Numbered from the stretch's first letter, positions 1-8,666 are shown. The stretch is DNA of 64,000 bases from Microbacterium schleiferi (GCF_020781975.1 NZ_JAJGNI010000004.1:186001-250000); one strand, 5' to 3'. Program-made: numbers and translations. The notes: generated from the letters alone by a model not told the origin.

Positions 1-1
1 G

Positions 2-655
2 GGGAAGTCGACGTTGTTGGCTGCGCTCGCCGGCTTCGTCCGCCTGGATGCCGGTCGCATCGAACTCGACGGGGATGTGATTGCCGACGCTTCGGTGCGA
101 GGGGGCACGGCGCGCCGTGGCATCCATGTCGCTCCGATGGATCGCGGGGTTGTGCTGCTCGGGCAGGAGGCCCGCCTCTTTCCTCACCTCAGTGCCCGTG
201 AGAACGTTGCGTTCGGCCCTCGCGCGCGGGGTCATTCCCGCACCGAGTCAGGGCATGCCGCCGATGAATGGCTCGACCGCGTCGGACTTGCCGGGTTCGG
301 CAATCGGATGCCGGCCCAGCTCTCGGGTGGGCAGCAGCAGCGGGTGGCTGTGGCTCGCGCACTCGCCGTGGAACCGCGGCTCGTGCTGCTCGATGAACCC
401 CTGACCGCGCTTGATATTCAGACGGCGGCAGAGATCCGGATGCTGCTGGCAGACCAGTTATGCAGCACGGCTGTGGTCATCACCCACGATCCGGTTGACG
501 CCCTCGCCATCGCCGACCGACTCGTCGTGATCGAGCGGGGGCGAGTGACGCAGTACGGGTCGGTTCGCGAGGTAATGGGTCATCCTGCGACGCCGTTTGC
601 GCGGGCGCTCTCAGACCACGTGCGAATTGCAGGGTGCATCGGCGACGACGGCTGA
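2..655 (+). CDS. ABC transporter ATP-binding protein, ModC-like (5' partial)
   Basis: Nucleotide-binding subunit of an importer-type ABC transporter, probably molybdate. The window opens inside Walker A (GKSTLL), so the true start and about 35-40 residues lie upstream. Seen: the phrase [19 protein letters not shown], an [16 protein letters not shown] signature, Walker [11 protein letters not shown] and the switch His in [13 protein letters not shown]. The phrase around [13 protein letters not shown] resembles ModC ATPases. The protein stops soon after the ATPase domain, so the C-terminal MOP/molybdate domain of classical ModC is missing. The substrate is inferred and a different small-anion importer is possible. 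It is convergent with cydB across a strong hairpin. Confidence 0.7.
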   Translation, partial: GKSTLLAALAGFVRLDAGRIELDGDVIADASVRGGTARRGIHVAPMDRGVVLLGQEARLFPHLSARENVAFGPRARGHSRTESGHAADEWLDRVGLAGFGNRMPAQLSGGQQQRVAVARALAVEPRLVLLDEPLTALDIQTAAEIRMLLADQLCSTAVVITHDPVDALAIADRLVVIERGRVTQYGSVREVMGHPATPFARALSDHVRIAGCIGDDG

Positions 656-660
656 ACGCA

Positions 661-691
661 AGGACCGCCTGGCGCAGCGCCAGGCGGTCCT
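661..691. terminator. Bidirectional hairpin terminator between ABC gene and cydB
   Basis: Perfect 13-bp inverted repeat (arms 661-673 and 679-691, 5-nt loop) placed five bases after the ABC gene stop and 25 bases after the cydB stop. There is no strong T-tract, which is common for actinobacterial terminators. It probably serves both convergent genes. Confidence 0.75.
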
Positions 692-715
692 CGACAATCT
701 CGGTGTTTGGCCGGT

Positions 716-1747
716 TCAGTGTTTGACGAGCTCCGCCTTCTCGATCCGCGACCGGGTGACGCGCTTGCGGAACACCCAGTACGTCCAGCCCTGGTACGCG
801 AGGACCAGCGGGAGGAAGATCAGCGCCGCCCACGACATGATCGTGAGGGTGTAGTCGGTGCTCGAGGCGTTCTCGATCGTGAGGCTGAACGCGACATCCG
901 TGGACGAGCGCATCACGTTCGGGAACATCGACATCCACAGCGTGAGTACCGCGAACGCGACGGTGAAGATCCCCGCCGTGAACGCCCAGCCCTCGCGCTC
1001 CTTCGTGTGGAAGAACATCGACAGCAGCAGGGCGACGGCCGCCAGGGCTGCGGCTGCGATCACCAGCGGCAGGAGCGGCGCTTCGTGAGCTGCAGCGATG
1101 AAGATCGTCCAGATCAGGAACGCTGCAGCGACCACGACGGTGATGAACCCGACCCGGGTCGCGAGGCGCTTGGCATCCTGATGCACCTGAGCGTCGGTCT
1201 TGAGGCCGATGAAGTACAGGCCGTGCAGGAAGAGCACCAGCACGAGCGTGATGCCGCCGAGCAGTCCGTACGGGTTGAGCAGCGTCAGGAGAGAACCGGT
1301 GTACTCGTGGTTCTCATCCAGCGGCACACCTTGGACGAGGTTCGCGACAGCGACACCCCACAGCAGCGCCGGCAGCACCGACCCGATGACGATCATCGTG
1401 TCGAAGCCCTTCTTCCACCGCAGGCCCTCGCGCTGGTGGCGGTACTCGAATGAGACGCCGCGCAGGATGAGGGCGAGCAGGATCAGCAGCAGCGCCAGGT
1501 AGAACCCGCTGAACAGCGACGCGTACCACTCGGGGTAGGCCGCGAACAGGCAGGCGCCGGCGACGATGAGCCAGGTCTCGTTGAAGTCCCAGACGGGACC
1601 GATCGTGTTGATGATCTGACGCTTTCCGACCTCGTCCTTGCCGAGGAAGGGGAGCGACATTCCCACGCCGAAGTCGAAGCCGTCGAGCACGAAGTAGCCG
1701 ACGAACAGCACTCCGACGATCCAGAACCAGAGGTATGCGAGATCCAT
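716..1747 (-). CDS. cydB: Cytochrome bd quinol oxidase subunit II
   Basis: CydB, 343 aa, the structural partner of CydA in the high-affinity bd-type quinol oxidase of the cytoplasmic membrane. Seen: N-terminal segment with GYFVLDGFDFGVGM, the family phrase GPVWDFNETWL near residues 50-60, and about eight hydrophobic segments, ending in a short charged tail. Length fits the family. The ATG lies 12 bases after the cydA stop, so it is cotranscribed with cydA. In many actinobacteria cydDC (the exporter needed for bd assembly) follows; here cydB runs into a terminator and a convergent gene instead. Confidence 0.95.
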   Translation of the reverse strand: MDLAYLWFWIVGVLFVGYFVLDGFDFGVGMSLPFLGKDEVGKRQIINTIGPVWDFNETWLIVAGACLFAAYPEWYASLFSGFYLALLLILLALILRGVSFEYRHQREGLRWKKGFDTMIVIGSVLPALLWGVAVANLVQGVPLDENHEYTGSLLTLLNPYGLLGGITLVLVLFLHGLYFIGLKTDAQVHQDAKRLATRVGFITVVVAAAFLIWTIFIAAAHEAPLLPLVIAAAALAAVALLLSMFFHTKEREGWAFTAGIFTVAFAVLTLWMSMFPNVMRSSTDVAFSLTIENASSTDYTLTIMSWAALIFLPLVLAYQGWTYWVFRKRVTRSRIEKAELVKH

Positions 1748-1759
1748 GATGATCAGCTC

Positions 1760-3202
1760 CTAGTAGACCGTCGTCGGGGTGTCTTCGCGTGAGGTCGGTT
1801 CGGCATCCGCGCTGCCCGGCTCGGGGAGCGGATCCGGTCCCTTGTGCACGGTCTTGAGGATGAGGCCGAATTCGACCACCGCAAGCGATGCGTAGATAGC
1901 GGTGAAGGCGACCAGCGAGATCAGCACCGACCAGCCGGGAACGCTCGGCGATACGCCGTCTTCGGTCAGCATGAGGCTGAACACGATCCACGGTTGGCGT
2001 CCCATCTCGGTGAACACCCAGCCGACGAGCGAGGCTACGAGTGCGATGGGTGCCGTCCAGATCGCGACGCTCCACGCCCAGCGGGGCACCTCGCGCTTGG
2101 CGTTCTTGCGGGTCAGCCACAGGCCCACGATCGCGATGAAGGTCGCGAGGAAGCCGAGGCCCATCATCCAGCGGAACGACCAGTAGGTGATCCACAGCAC
2201 GGGGTTGAAGACGCCGTCCACCTGCGCGGCAAGATCCGGCCACTGCGCGGCGTACTGCGCGTTCAGGTCGTTGATGCCTTCGACGCATCCGTCGAGCGTG
2301 TGTGTCGACAGCAGCGAAAGCAGATACGGGACGCGGATCGACCAGATTTCACCGGTGCCGTCGGGGGTTCCGATCGAGAAGATCGAGAACGATGCGTCAG
2401 CACCACACGCCGAGTTGAACAGCGCCTCGGCAGCTGCCATCTTCATCGGCTGGGTGGAGACCATGACCAGACCCAGCTGGTCGCCGGCCAGGAAGGTGCC
2501 AGCGAAGGCGACGATCATGCCCCACAGCCCGAACTTCAGGGCGGGGCGCATCATCTCGATGTTTCGCTTGCGGGCCATGTGCCAGGCCGCCGCGGCGATC
2601 ACCACGCCCGACGAGAACATGAACGCCGCGAAGATTGTGTGCGGGAACGCCGCCAGGGCGATCGGGTTGAAGACGACCTCGAGGAAGTTGTTCATTTCGG
2701 CGCGCGAGCCGTCCTCGGCCATCTGGTAGCCGACCGGGTTCTGCATGAACGCGTTCGCAGCGATGATGATGTATGCCGACAGCAGCGCGCCGATCGAGGC
2801 GATCCAGATGGATGCCAGGTGCAGCCCCTTCGGGAGTTTGTCCCATCCGAAGATCCACAGGCCGATGAAGGTGGCTTCGAAGAAGAACGCCATCAGCCCT
2901 TCGAAGGCGAGGGGGGCGCCGAAGACATCACCGACGAAACGCGAGTAGGACGACCAGTTCATGCCGAACTGGAACTCCTGCACGATGCCGGTCACGACTC
3001 CCATCGCGAAGTTGATCAGGAAGATCTTCCCGAAGAACCGCGTCAGGTGCAGCCACTTGACGTCGCCGGTGCGGTACCAGACGGTCTGGAAGATCGCGAC
3101 GGTGACCGACATGCCGAGGGTCAGCGGCACGAACAGGAAGTGGTACAGCGTCGTGAGGCCAAACTGCCATCGGGCTAGCAGCAGCGGATCGAGCAGATCC
3201 AT
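1760..3202 (-). CDS. cydA: Cytochrome bd quinol oxidase subunit I
   Basis: CydA, 480 aa, binds haems b558, b595 and d and oxidises quinol while reducing O2 to water. By alignment in mind with E. coli CydA the haem-ligand residues are present: His21 (in LTTLYHFLFVPLTLG), His188 (AAFPHTIFA) and Met400 (EMGRQPW). The quinol-loop start QPMKMAAAE is at about 251-259. The loop after it is short, as in Gram-positive-type CydA. The start ATG is preceded by a G-rich stretch. It lies 162 bp downstream of the cysteine-rich regulator on the same strand, which suggests redox- or oxygen-linked control. Confidence 0.97.
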   Translation of the reverse strand: MDLLDPLLLARWQFGLTTLYHFLFVPLTLGMSVTVAIFQTVWYRTGDVKWLHLTRFFGKIFLINFAMGVVTGIVQEFQFGMNWSSYSRFVGDVFGAPLAFEGLMAFFFEATFIGLWIFGWDKLPKGLHLASIWIASIGALLSAYIIIAANAFMQNPVGYQMAEDGSRAEMNNFLEVVFNPIALAAFPHTIFAAFMFSSGVVIAAAAWHMARKRNIEMMRPALKFGLWGMIVAFAGTFLAGDQLGLVMVSTQPMKMAAAEALFNSACGADASFSIFSIGTPDGTGEIWSIRVPYLLSLLSTHTLDGCVEGINDLNAQYAAQWPDLAAQVDGVFNPVLWITYWSFRWMMGLGFLATFIAIVGLWLTRKNAKREVPRWAWSVAIWTAPIALVASLVGWVFTEMGRQPWIVFSLMLTEDGVSPSVPGWSVLISLVAFTAIYASLAVVEFGLILKTVHKGPDPLPEPGSADAEPTSREDTPTTVY

Positions 3203-3248
3203 GATTATTCCCCCCCAGATCGAGGTTGTGTACTGGTGGTCACGCTAC

Positions 3249-3269
3249 CCCCGGCTCTATCAGCCGGGG
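3249..3269. promoter_or_regulatory. Inverted repeat in the regulator-cydA gap
   Basis: Perfect 8-bp inverted repeat CCCCGGCT / AGCCGGGG with a 5-nt loop, 47 bp upstream of the cydA ATG in the 162-bp gap after the regulator gene. It could be an operator for the neighbouring regulator, a leader hairpin of cydAB, or a weak terminator of the regulator transcript. The sequence alone does not decide. Confidence 0.4.
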
Positions 3270-3364
3270 TGAAAGTTAGGGCCGTGAATAAGTCGCCCTT
3301 GCCGGTGTCTGACCACATCACGGTACCTCGCTGGCGGCAATGCCGGAGGAGGACCTTGGTCCGC

Positions 3365-4009
3365 TCAGCTCGCGACGAGTTCCGCGGGGCGCGAAGCGTG
3401 CGCGGCAAGAAGCTTCACCACACACCGTTCAGGATGCCGAGACGCCGTCATGCAGTCGACCCGGAGCGGCCCCCCGGCTTGGGAGAGCACGCCGTCCATG
3501 AGGCCCAGGTGCACAGCGCACAGCGTCTCCCGGTCGCGCGCGCTGGCCGAGGCGTGGGGGCAGGGGGAGAGGTCGACGGTCAGTGTCGACTCGTCGACGA
3601 TGGGATCGAACCCGCCGTCCCCGAGATCCTCCACCAGGGCATCGAGCTGATGGACGGCCTCTGTCGGCAGGTCGTCGACATCCGTCCACGGCATGACCCG
3701 ACGCATCAGGTCACCGCGCTGCGCAGCAGCCCGGGCCTTGTGGCGTGCGACTGCGCTGGTCGAGTCTCTGTCCTGCCCGGTCGCTGCCGAATAGAGCACT
3801 CGCGGGCGGCCGCGTGTGGTGCGGTGCTCGGTCTCGGCCACCACGTAGCCGCCGTCGACGAGCCGCTGCAGGTGTTCACGCACGGTGTTCGCGTGCAGGC
3901 CCGTCGCCTCGCACAGTTCGGTGACGGTCCGCTCGGGTCGCTCCTGCAGCAGGAACAGGATGCGGACGCGGGAGAAGCTCGAGATCGCACTGTAGGTAAC
4001 GCGGGTCAT
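3365..4009 (-). CDS. Winged-helix regulator with C-terminal Cys cluster (SufR-like)
   Basis: DNA-binding regulator, 214 aa. The N-terminal 75 residues form an ArsR/MarR-type winged helix (TVTELCEATGLHANTVREHLQRL is helix-turn-helix, TRGRPRVLYS the wing). The C-terminal half carries Cys150, Cys164, Cys186 and Cys196 plus nearby His (CPH..., LCAVHLG, RVDCMTASRHPERC). This layout is like that of SufR-type regulators that hold a [4Fe-4S] cluster, so redox, O2 or NO sensing is inferred. It is the gene immediately upstream of cydAB on the same strand, the natural target. The ATG is six bases after a -10-like CATAAT, so the mRNA may be leaderless. Confidence 0.75.
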   Translation of the reverse strand: MTRVTYSAISSFSRVRILFLLQERPERTVTELCEATGLHANTVREHLQRLVDGGYVVAETEHRTTRGRPRVLYSAATGQDRDSTSAVARHKARAAAQRGDLMRRVMPWTDVDDLPTEAVHQLDALVEDLGDGGFDPIVDESTLTVDLSPCPHASASARDRETLCAVHLGLMDGVLSQAGGPLRVDCMTASRHPERCVVKLLAAHASRPAELVAS

Positions 4010-4015
4010 AGCAGG

Positions 4016-4043
4016 ATTATGGGTCGCCGATCGGCTCGCCCAA
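4016..4043 (-). promoter_or_regulatory. Predicted promoter of the cyd-linked regulator
   Basis: On the minus strand TTGGGC (4043-4038) and CATAAT (4021-4016) are separated by 16 bases. The -10 ends six bases before the ATG at 4009, which predicts a leaderless transcript. Confidence 0.55.
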
Positions 4044-4098
4044 CCGGGAATAAGGTCCCATGGGCGGGGGCCCGGTCGATGTTTGCCACAATGGATGC

Positions 4099-4707
4099 AT
4101 GTCCCGATCGCGAGCGACGCGCGTCATCCGCGCCTCAGTCGCCGCGTCGATCGCGACCTTCGTCGCGCTGTTCTCGCACGTCGCAGCGGGCGGAGCGATG
4201 CCCTCGTGGCTGGGAATCGCCGTGCCGTGGGTGCTTTCGCTCGCCGTGTGTACGGTGCTCGTCGGCCGCGCGCTCTCACTGCCGCGACTGGGTGTCGCAG
4301 TGGTCCTCAGTCAGATCCTGTTCCACCTGCTGTTCGTCCTCGGCGCTGACAGCGGAGCCCCTGCAGGAACAGTCGCCACCGGCCACGTCCATGGCCTCCC
4401 TGTCCTCGATCTGTCGACGGGAGCAACGCCAGTCGCCGCTGACCTGTCGATGTGGTTCGCGCACCTCGCGGCAGCCGTGCTCACGGTCGCGGCGCTGTAC
4501 CGGGGTGAACGACTCGTCATCCGGCTTGGTGTCCTGGCTCGCGAGCTGCTCGCATGGGTGCGCCGGCGCATCCTCTCCGGTGTCGTCAGGCTTCCTGCGG
4601 TTGCTGAGCGGCCCGGGATCGTGTGTGCCCCGGCGCCGCCGCTGCGTTCGGCACGCGTTGCCTCGCTCGTGCGCAGGCGTGGTCCGCCCCTGTCTTTCGT
4701 GGTCTGA
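4099..4707 (+). CDS. Multi-pass membrane protein of the copper cluster
   Basis: 202-aa integral membrane protein of unknown function. Hydrophobic segments lie at about 14-32, 36-55, 60-80 and 115-135, followed by a basic C-terminal tail (VRRRILSG, LVRRRGPP). A loop between segments 3 and 4 contains GHVHGLPV, a possible metal-contacting His pair. The ATG at 4099 is preferred to 4060 because the first 13 codons of the longer frame are not hydrophobic and a CACAAT box lies just before 4099. It is followed after 79 bp by copC, so a role in copper handling is inferred from context only. Confidence 0.65.
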   Translation: MSRSRATRVIRASVAASIATFVALFSHVAAGGAMPSWLGIAVPWVLSLAVCTVLVGRALSLPRLGVAVVLSQILFHLLFVLGADSGAPAGTVATGHVHGLPVLDLSTGATPVAADLSMWFAHLAAAVLTVAALYRGERLVIRLGVLARELLAWVRRRILSGVVRLPAVAERPGIVCAPAPPLRSARVASLVRRRGPPLSFVV

Positions 4708-4786
4708 CTCTCTGTTTCGACTCCCGCGGCTGCCGACGTGGCGCTGGGGGAGGCGCATCGACGTTCACTCACGAAAGGCGTTTCTC

Positions 4787-5443
4787 ATGTCGTTGTCCCT
4801 TCGCGCGCGCGCCGGAGCCTTCGCGGCTTCGGTCGCAGCGGCCACCGTCGCGCTCTCTCTCGTCGCGGCGCCCGCCTGGGCGCACGACGAGCTCGTCGCG
4901 AGCTCCCCTCAGCAGGACGAGCAGCTCACGGTGGCTCCGACCAGCGTTGAGCTCACGTTCTCAGCCGAGATCATGGAAATGGGAGCAGCCGTGATCGTTG
5001 CGGATGCTCAGGAGAACGACTGGGTCGCCGGCGACATCCAGATCGACTTCGACACCCTGACGGTTCCTCTCAACGAGGGGATGCCGAACGGGGCATATGA
5101 AGTTCGCTGGCGTGTCGTCTCGTCTGACGGGCATCCGATCTCCGGACTCATCCCCTTCACGGTGGATGATCCGGGAGCGTCAGCCCCAACGCCGACGGCG
5201 ACCTCGACCGCCGTGAGTTCACCCACGCCGACAGCAGATCAGACCACCGGTGGTCCTTCCGATGACGCGACCACCGCGCCGCTGGACTCGGCGGCAGAGG
5301 ACGGCGGCATCCCGCGCGTCGTTCTGATCGGCGCGATCGGGGCAGCATCTGCGCTCGCCCTGTTCGGGCTGGTTCTCTTCTTCCTTCGCGGCCGCGCCGG
5401 GCGTGGCCGCCGGGGTTCCGACGAGGAGCCCCCGAAGCCCTGA
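4787..5443 (+). CDS. copC: CopC-domain copper-binding protein, membrane-anchored
   Basis: 218-aa exported protein. Signal peptide to AWA-32; the mature N-terminus would be His33 (HDELVASSP), the first ligand of the CopC Cu(II) site. The second part of the site, SDGHPISG with Asp114 and His116, is intact, consistent with a high-affinity Cu(II) site. After the beta-sandwich (to about 127) comes a Thr/Ser/Pro-rich linker, one transmembrane helix (about 180-203) and a basic/acidic tail, so the copper domain sits outside the membrane. The start has a GAAAGG ribosome site nine bases upstream. It is followed 11 bp later by a PCu(A)C chaperone. Confidence 0.92.
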   Translation: MSLSLRARAGAFAASVAAATVALSLVAAPAWAHDELVASSPQQDEQLTVAPTSVELTFSAEIMEMGAAVIVADAQENDWVAGDIQIDFDTLTVPLNEGMPNGAYEVRWRVVSSDGHPISGLIPFTVDDPGASAPTPTATSTAVSSPTPTADQTTGGPSDDATTAPLDSAAEDGGIPRVVLIGAIGAASALALFGLVLFFLRGRAGRGRRGSDEEPPKP

Positions 5444-5454
5444 AAGGGAAGCCT

Positions 5455-6006
5455 GTGAACACCCGTATTTCCACCCGATTCGGCCTCCTTCTGGTCGCCG
5501 CGGCACTCGGCCTCGCCGGCTGTGCGTCCGCCGGCAGCGGCACGGCAGCTGCCACCGAGGCCGACTCCGTCACGATCACCGATGCGTGGGTCAAGGCTGC
5601 CGACAGCGGCATGTCAGCAGCCTTCGGTGAACTCGAGAATTCCGGCGACACCGACGCCACGATCGTCTCGGTCAGCTCCGACGCGTCCTCGATGATGGAG
5701 CTGCATGAGGTCGTCGACGACGGCACCGGCAGCATGGTCATGCAAGAGAAGGACGGCGGTTTCATCGTGCCGGCAGGCGGCAGCCTCACACTCGAGCCGG
5801 GCGGCTACCACTTCATGCTGATGGGCCTCACGGCTCCGCTGGTCGCCGGTGACGAAGCGACGTTCACCGTCACGTTCGAGGACGGCTCGACGATGGAGTT
5901 CACAGCACCGGTGAAGGACTTCACCGGTGCTGACGAGAACTACAACGGCGGCGGCATGGACATGGACGAGGGCCACTCGGACATGGACATGGGCGGCGAC
6001 GAGTAA
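5455..6006 (+). CDS. PCu(A)C copper chaperone lipoprotein
   Basis: 183-aa lipoprotein (lipobox LAGC, Cys23) with a PCu(A)C domain that binds Cu(I) outside the membrane. The ligand set of the family is visible: His84, Met94/Met96, His119 and Met121 (MELHEVV...MVMQ...YHFMLMGL). The C-terminal tail is rich in Met, Asp, His and Gly (MDMDEGHSDMDMGG), a possible extra metal-binding tail. The GTG start is 11 bp after the copC stop. Such chaperones usually deliver copper to cytochrome oxidase; here the next gene is a DyP peroxidase and cytochrome bd (copper-free) lies nearby, so the client is unclear. Confidence 0.92.
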   Translation: MNTRISTRFGLLLVAAALGLAGCASAGSGTAAATEADSVTITDAWVKAADSGMSAAFGELENSGDTDATIVSVSSDASSMMELHEVVDDGTGSMVMQEKDGGFIVPAGGSLTLEPGGYHFMLMGLTAPLVAGDEATFTVTFEDGSTMEFTAPVKDFTGADENYNGGGMDMDEGHSDMDMGGDE

Positions 6007-6008
6007 CG

Positions 6009-7238
6009 ATGACCGCGGATCGGAATCATTCCGATCGCCCCGGGTCGACCCGGCGACAGTTCCTCGTGGGAGGAGCTGTCGCCGGCGTCGGCGCGGCCGC
6101 GGCGATCGGCATCGACCTCGCCCTGACCTCCGGCTCGGATGCCCCAGCGCCCGCGGCATCCGGTTCGACTCCGCAGGAGGGAACGGAGATCGTTCCCTTC
6201 TACGGTGCCCACCAGGCCGGAATCGACACGGCCGCGCAGACCTACGGGACATTCGTTGCGCTCGACCTCCTACCCGAGGTGCAGCGCGAGGCCCAGCGCC
6301 GAATGATGAAGGTGCTCACCGATGACGCCGCGCGACTGACGCGAGGGGAGCCGGCGCTTGCCGACTCGGAGCCCGAACTCGCGGTAGCGAGCGCTCGTCT
6401 GACCGTCACGTTCGGGTTCGGGCCCGAGTTCGTCGCGCGGGCGGGAGGCTCCGGGCCGTCGTGGCTGAAGCCCCTCCCCGCCTTCTCGATCGACAGGCTC
6501 GAGCCCGCGTACACGGGCGGTGACCTGCTCATCCAGATCGCGGCCGATGACCCGCTCGTCGTCGCCCACGCGACCCGGATGCTGCTGAAGGACTCGCGTT
6601 CGTTCACCACCGTGCGGTGGGTGCAGCAGGGTTTCCGCCGCTCGGCCGGCGCCTACCCCGAGCGGAGCATGCGAAACCTCTTCGGCCAGGTCGACGGCAC
6701 CGTCAACCCGGTGGCGGGGACGGCGGACTTCGACGAAGTCGTCTGGAACTCGGACGGATGGCTCGCCGGCGGCACCGGGATGGTTGTGCGCCGCATCCGA
6801 ATGACGCTTGACACGTGGGACAAGCTCGATCGGTCGGGACGAGAACAGTCCGTGGGCCGCACCCTCGACACCGGTGCGCCGCTGACCGGCACGGCCGAAA
6901 CCGACGATCCGGACTTCGAGGCACGCACCGCGCTCGGCTTCCCGGTGATCCCGGAGTTCTCGCACATGCGGCGGGCGCGCAGCGACAACCCTCGGGAACG
7001 CATCCTGCGCCGCCCGTACAACTACGACGATGCTCCGACCGGGGGTGCGCTGTCGGACTCGGGACTGATCTTTGCGTCGTTCCAGGCCGACATCGATGCG
7101 CAGTTCGTGCCGATGCAGCAGCGCCTTGCGGAGCTGGACCTGCTCAATGAGTGGACGATTCCGATCGGTTCGGCGGTGTTCGCCGTGCCGCCCGGGTGCG
7201 CGGAGGGCGGGTTCGTCGGGGAGACCCTCCTCGCGTAG
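6009..7238 (+). CDS. Dye-decolorizing (DyP-type) haem peroxidase, Tat-exported
   Basis: 409-aa DyP/EfeB-type peroxidase. The N-terminus has a Tat signal (R15-R16-QFLVGG plus a hydrophobic segment), so the folded haem protein is exported. The family motif GXXDG is GQVDG at 226-230 with catalytic Asp229, and the proximal haem ligand is His319 in PEFSHMRRAR. EfeB-type enzymes act with EfeU/EfeO in iron uptake, but no efeU or efeO is present here; instead the gene is fused by a 2-bp gap to the PCu(A)C and CopC genes. The substrate cannot be read from sequence. Confidence 0.93.
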   Translation: MTADRNHSDRPGSTRRQFLVGGAVAGVGAAAAIGIDLALTSGSDAPAPAASGSTPQEGTEIVPFYGAHQAGIDTAAQTYGTFVALDLLPEVQREAQRRMMKVLTDDAARLTRGEPALADSEPELAVASARLTVTFGFGPEFVARAGGSGPSWLKPLPAFSIDRLEPAYTGGDLLIQIAADDPLVVAHATRMLLKDSRSFTTVRWVQQGFRRSAGAYPERSMRNLFGQVDGTVNPVAGTADFDEVVWNSDGWLAGGTGMVVRRIRMTLDTWDKLDRSGREQSVGRTLDTGAPLTGTAETDDPDFEARTALGFPVIPEFSHMRRARSDNPRERILRRPYNYDDAPTGGALSDSGLIFASFQADIDAQFVPMQQRLAELDLLNEWTIPIGSAVFAVPPGCAEGGFVGETLLA

Positions 7239-7309
7239 CGCCGCTCCCGGTACAGTGATGCCCACGGGACGGATGCCGCGCCGGGCGGGCGCCCCGCTGG
7301 GAGGGGAAC

Positions 7310-7660
7310 ATGGCGGGTAGGCGACCTTTCGGAGTCACCCTGGTGGCGATCATCGCCTGGCTCACGGGTGCGCTGCAGATCATCGCGGGAGTGCTGCTGC
7401 TGATCGGCGGTGAAATCACGTTCGGCATCGTCGCGATGCTCATCGGCTTCGTCACGATTCTGGTGAGTCTGGGCCTGTTCGGCGGGAGCAACGGCGCCCG
7501 CATCCTGACCGCCGTTGTCTTCGTGCTGAATATCGCCGGCTCGGTGTATCTCATGATCACCGAGCCGGCGCAGCTCTGGTCGGCTGTGGGGTCGGCGGTG
7601 CTGCCGCTGATCGGCCTGCTGCTGCTGTTCACGTCGCGCGCCAACAGCTTCTTCCGCTGA
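7310..7660 (+). CDS. Small four-helix membrane protein
   Basis: 116-aa protein with about four hydrophobic helices in a row and no soluble domain. A good ribosome site (GAGGGGAA) precedes the ATG. It resembles small uncharacterised actinobacterial membrane proteins; no catalytic motif is visible. It lies seven bases upstream of the DUF389 gene on the same strand, so the two are probably cotranscribed. Confidence 0.7.
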   Translation: MAGRRPFGVTLVAIIAWLTGALQIIAGVLLLIGGEITFGIVAMLIGFVTILVSLGLFGGSNGARILTAVVFVLNIAGSVYLMITEPAQLWSAVGSAVLPLIGLLLLFTSRANSFFR

Positions 7661-7667
7661 GGCCGCG

Positions 7668-8663
7668 ATGTCTCGGCTCTCTGATGCACTCATCCCGCCG
7701 TCACAGCGCCTGACTTCCGATGAACTGCACGATGCGCTGAACCTCGGAGCCGGGGAGGTCGGTCGAAAGCGTTCGGCCTTCCTCATCATGCTCGTGCTCT
7801 CGGCGATCATCGCTGCGGCCGGCGTCCTGGGGGATTCGACGGCGACGGTCATCGGGGCCATGATCATCGCGCCGCTTGCCACCCCGATCCTCGGTATCGC
7901 ACTCGGGATCGTCGTGGGGCAGTTGCGCCTCGTGGTCAGTTCGCTGCTGTGGGTCATGATCGGTGTGGTCGTCGTGATCGCCATCGGTGCGGTGTTCGCC
8001 GTGTTCGTCGCTGACCCGACCGCGCTGCAGAGCAACTCGCAGATCACCGGACGCACCTCGCCCGGGCTGCTGGACCTCGCGGCCGCGTTGGCGACCGGAA
8101 CCGCCGGTGCCTTCGCGATGTCTCGACGCGACCTGAGCACCGTGCTGCCCGGTGTCGCGATCGCGATCTCGCTTGTTCCCCCGCTCGGTGTCGTGGGTGT
8201 GTGCGCGGGTGTGGGTGAGTGGGACGCCGCAATCGGCGCCCTGTGGCTCTTCCTCTCCAATGTCGTGGCGCTTATCATCGCGGGAAGCATCATCTTCACG
8301 CTCGCCGGGTACGCCCGCGAGCCGAGCTCGCTGCCGACCGCTCGTCGCCGCCGCGCGTATGTGATTGTCGGAATCGCCGCCGTCATCGTCGTCATCCCGC
8401 TCGCGTTCAACACGATCGTGTCCTTCGCCTTGACCTCGTGGGGTCTCACGATTCGGGACGCGGCGCAGGATTGGGTGAACACCGACTCCTCGGCATCCGT
8501 CACCGGCGTCCATTGGGTGGGCGTGAACGCGACAATCGACGTCGTGACCGACGACGGTGAGATCCCCGACACGGCGGACCTTGCCACGGCGCTGGATGGG
8601 CTGCCGGAGTTCGTCGGTGTGTCGGTGCGGGTACAGACCGAAGCCGAATACGCGATTCGCTGA
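7668..8663 (+). CDS. DUF389 (TIGR00341-type) membrane protein
   Basis: 331-aa membrane protein. The DUF389 core is recognisable: STATVIGAMIIAPLATPILGIALGI, then several helices, ending with a soluble 60-residue C-terminal region. The function of the family is not established. It follows a small membrane protein and is convergent, with a 3-bp gap, with another membrane protein. Confidence 0.8.
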   Translation: MSRLSDALIPPSQRLTSDELHDALNLGAGEVGRKRSAFLIMLVLSAIIAAAGVLGDSTATVIGAMIIAPLATPILGIALGIVVGQLRLVVSSLLWVMIGVVVVIAIGAVFAVFVADPTALQSNSQITGRTSPGLLDLAAALATGTAGAFAMSRRDLSTVLPGVAIAISLVPPLGVVGVCAGVGEWDAAIGALWLFLSNVVALIIAGSIIFTLAGYAREPSSLPTARRRRAYVIVGIAAVIVVIPLAFNTIVSFALTSWGLTIRDAAQDWVNTDSSASVTGVHWVGVNATIDVVTDDGEIPDTADLATALDGLPEFVGVSVRVQTEAEYAIR

Positions 8664-8666
8664 CGG

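Noticed and set aside
1844-3178. 444-aa open frame on the plus strand
   Set aside because: Antisense of cydA, made of charged low-complexity sequence.
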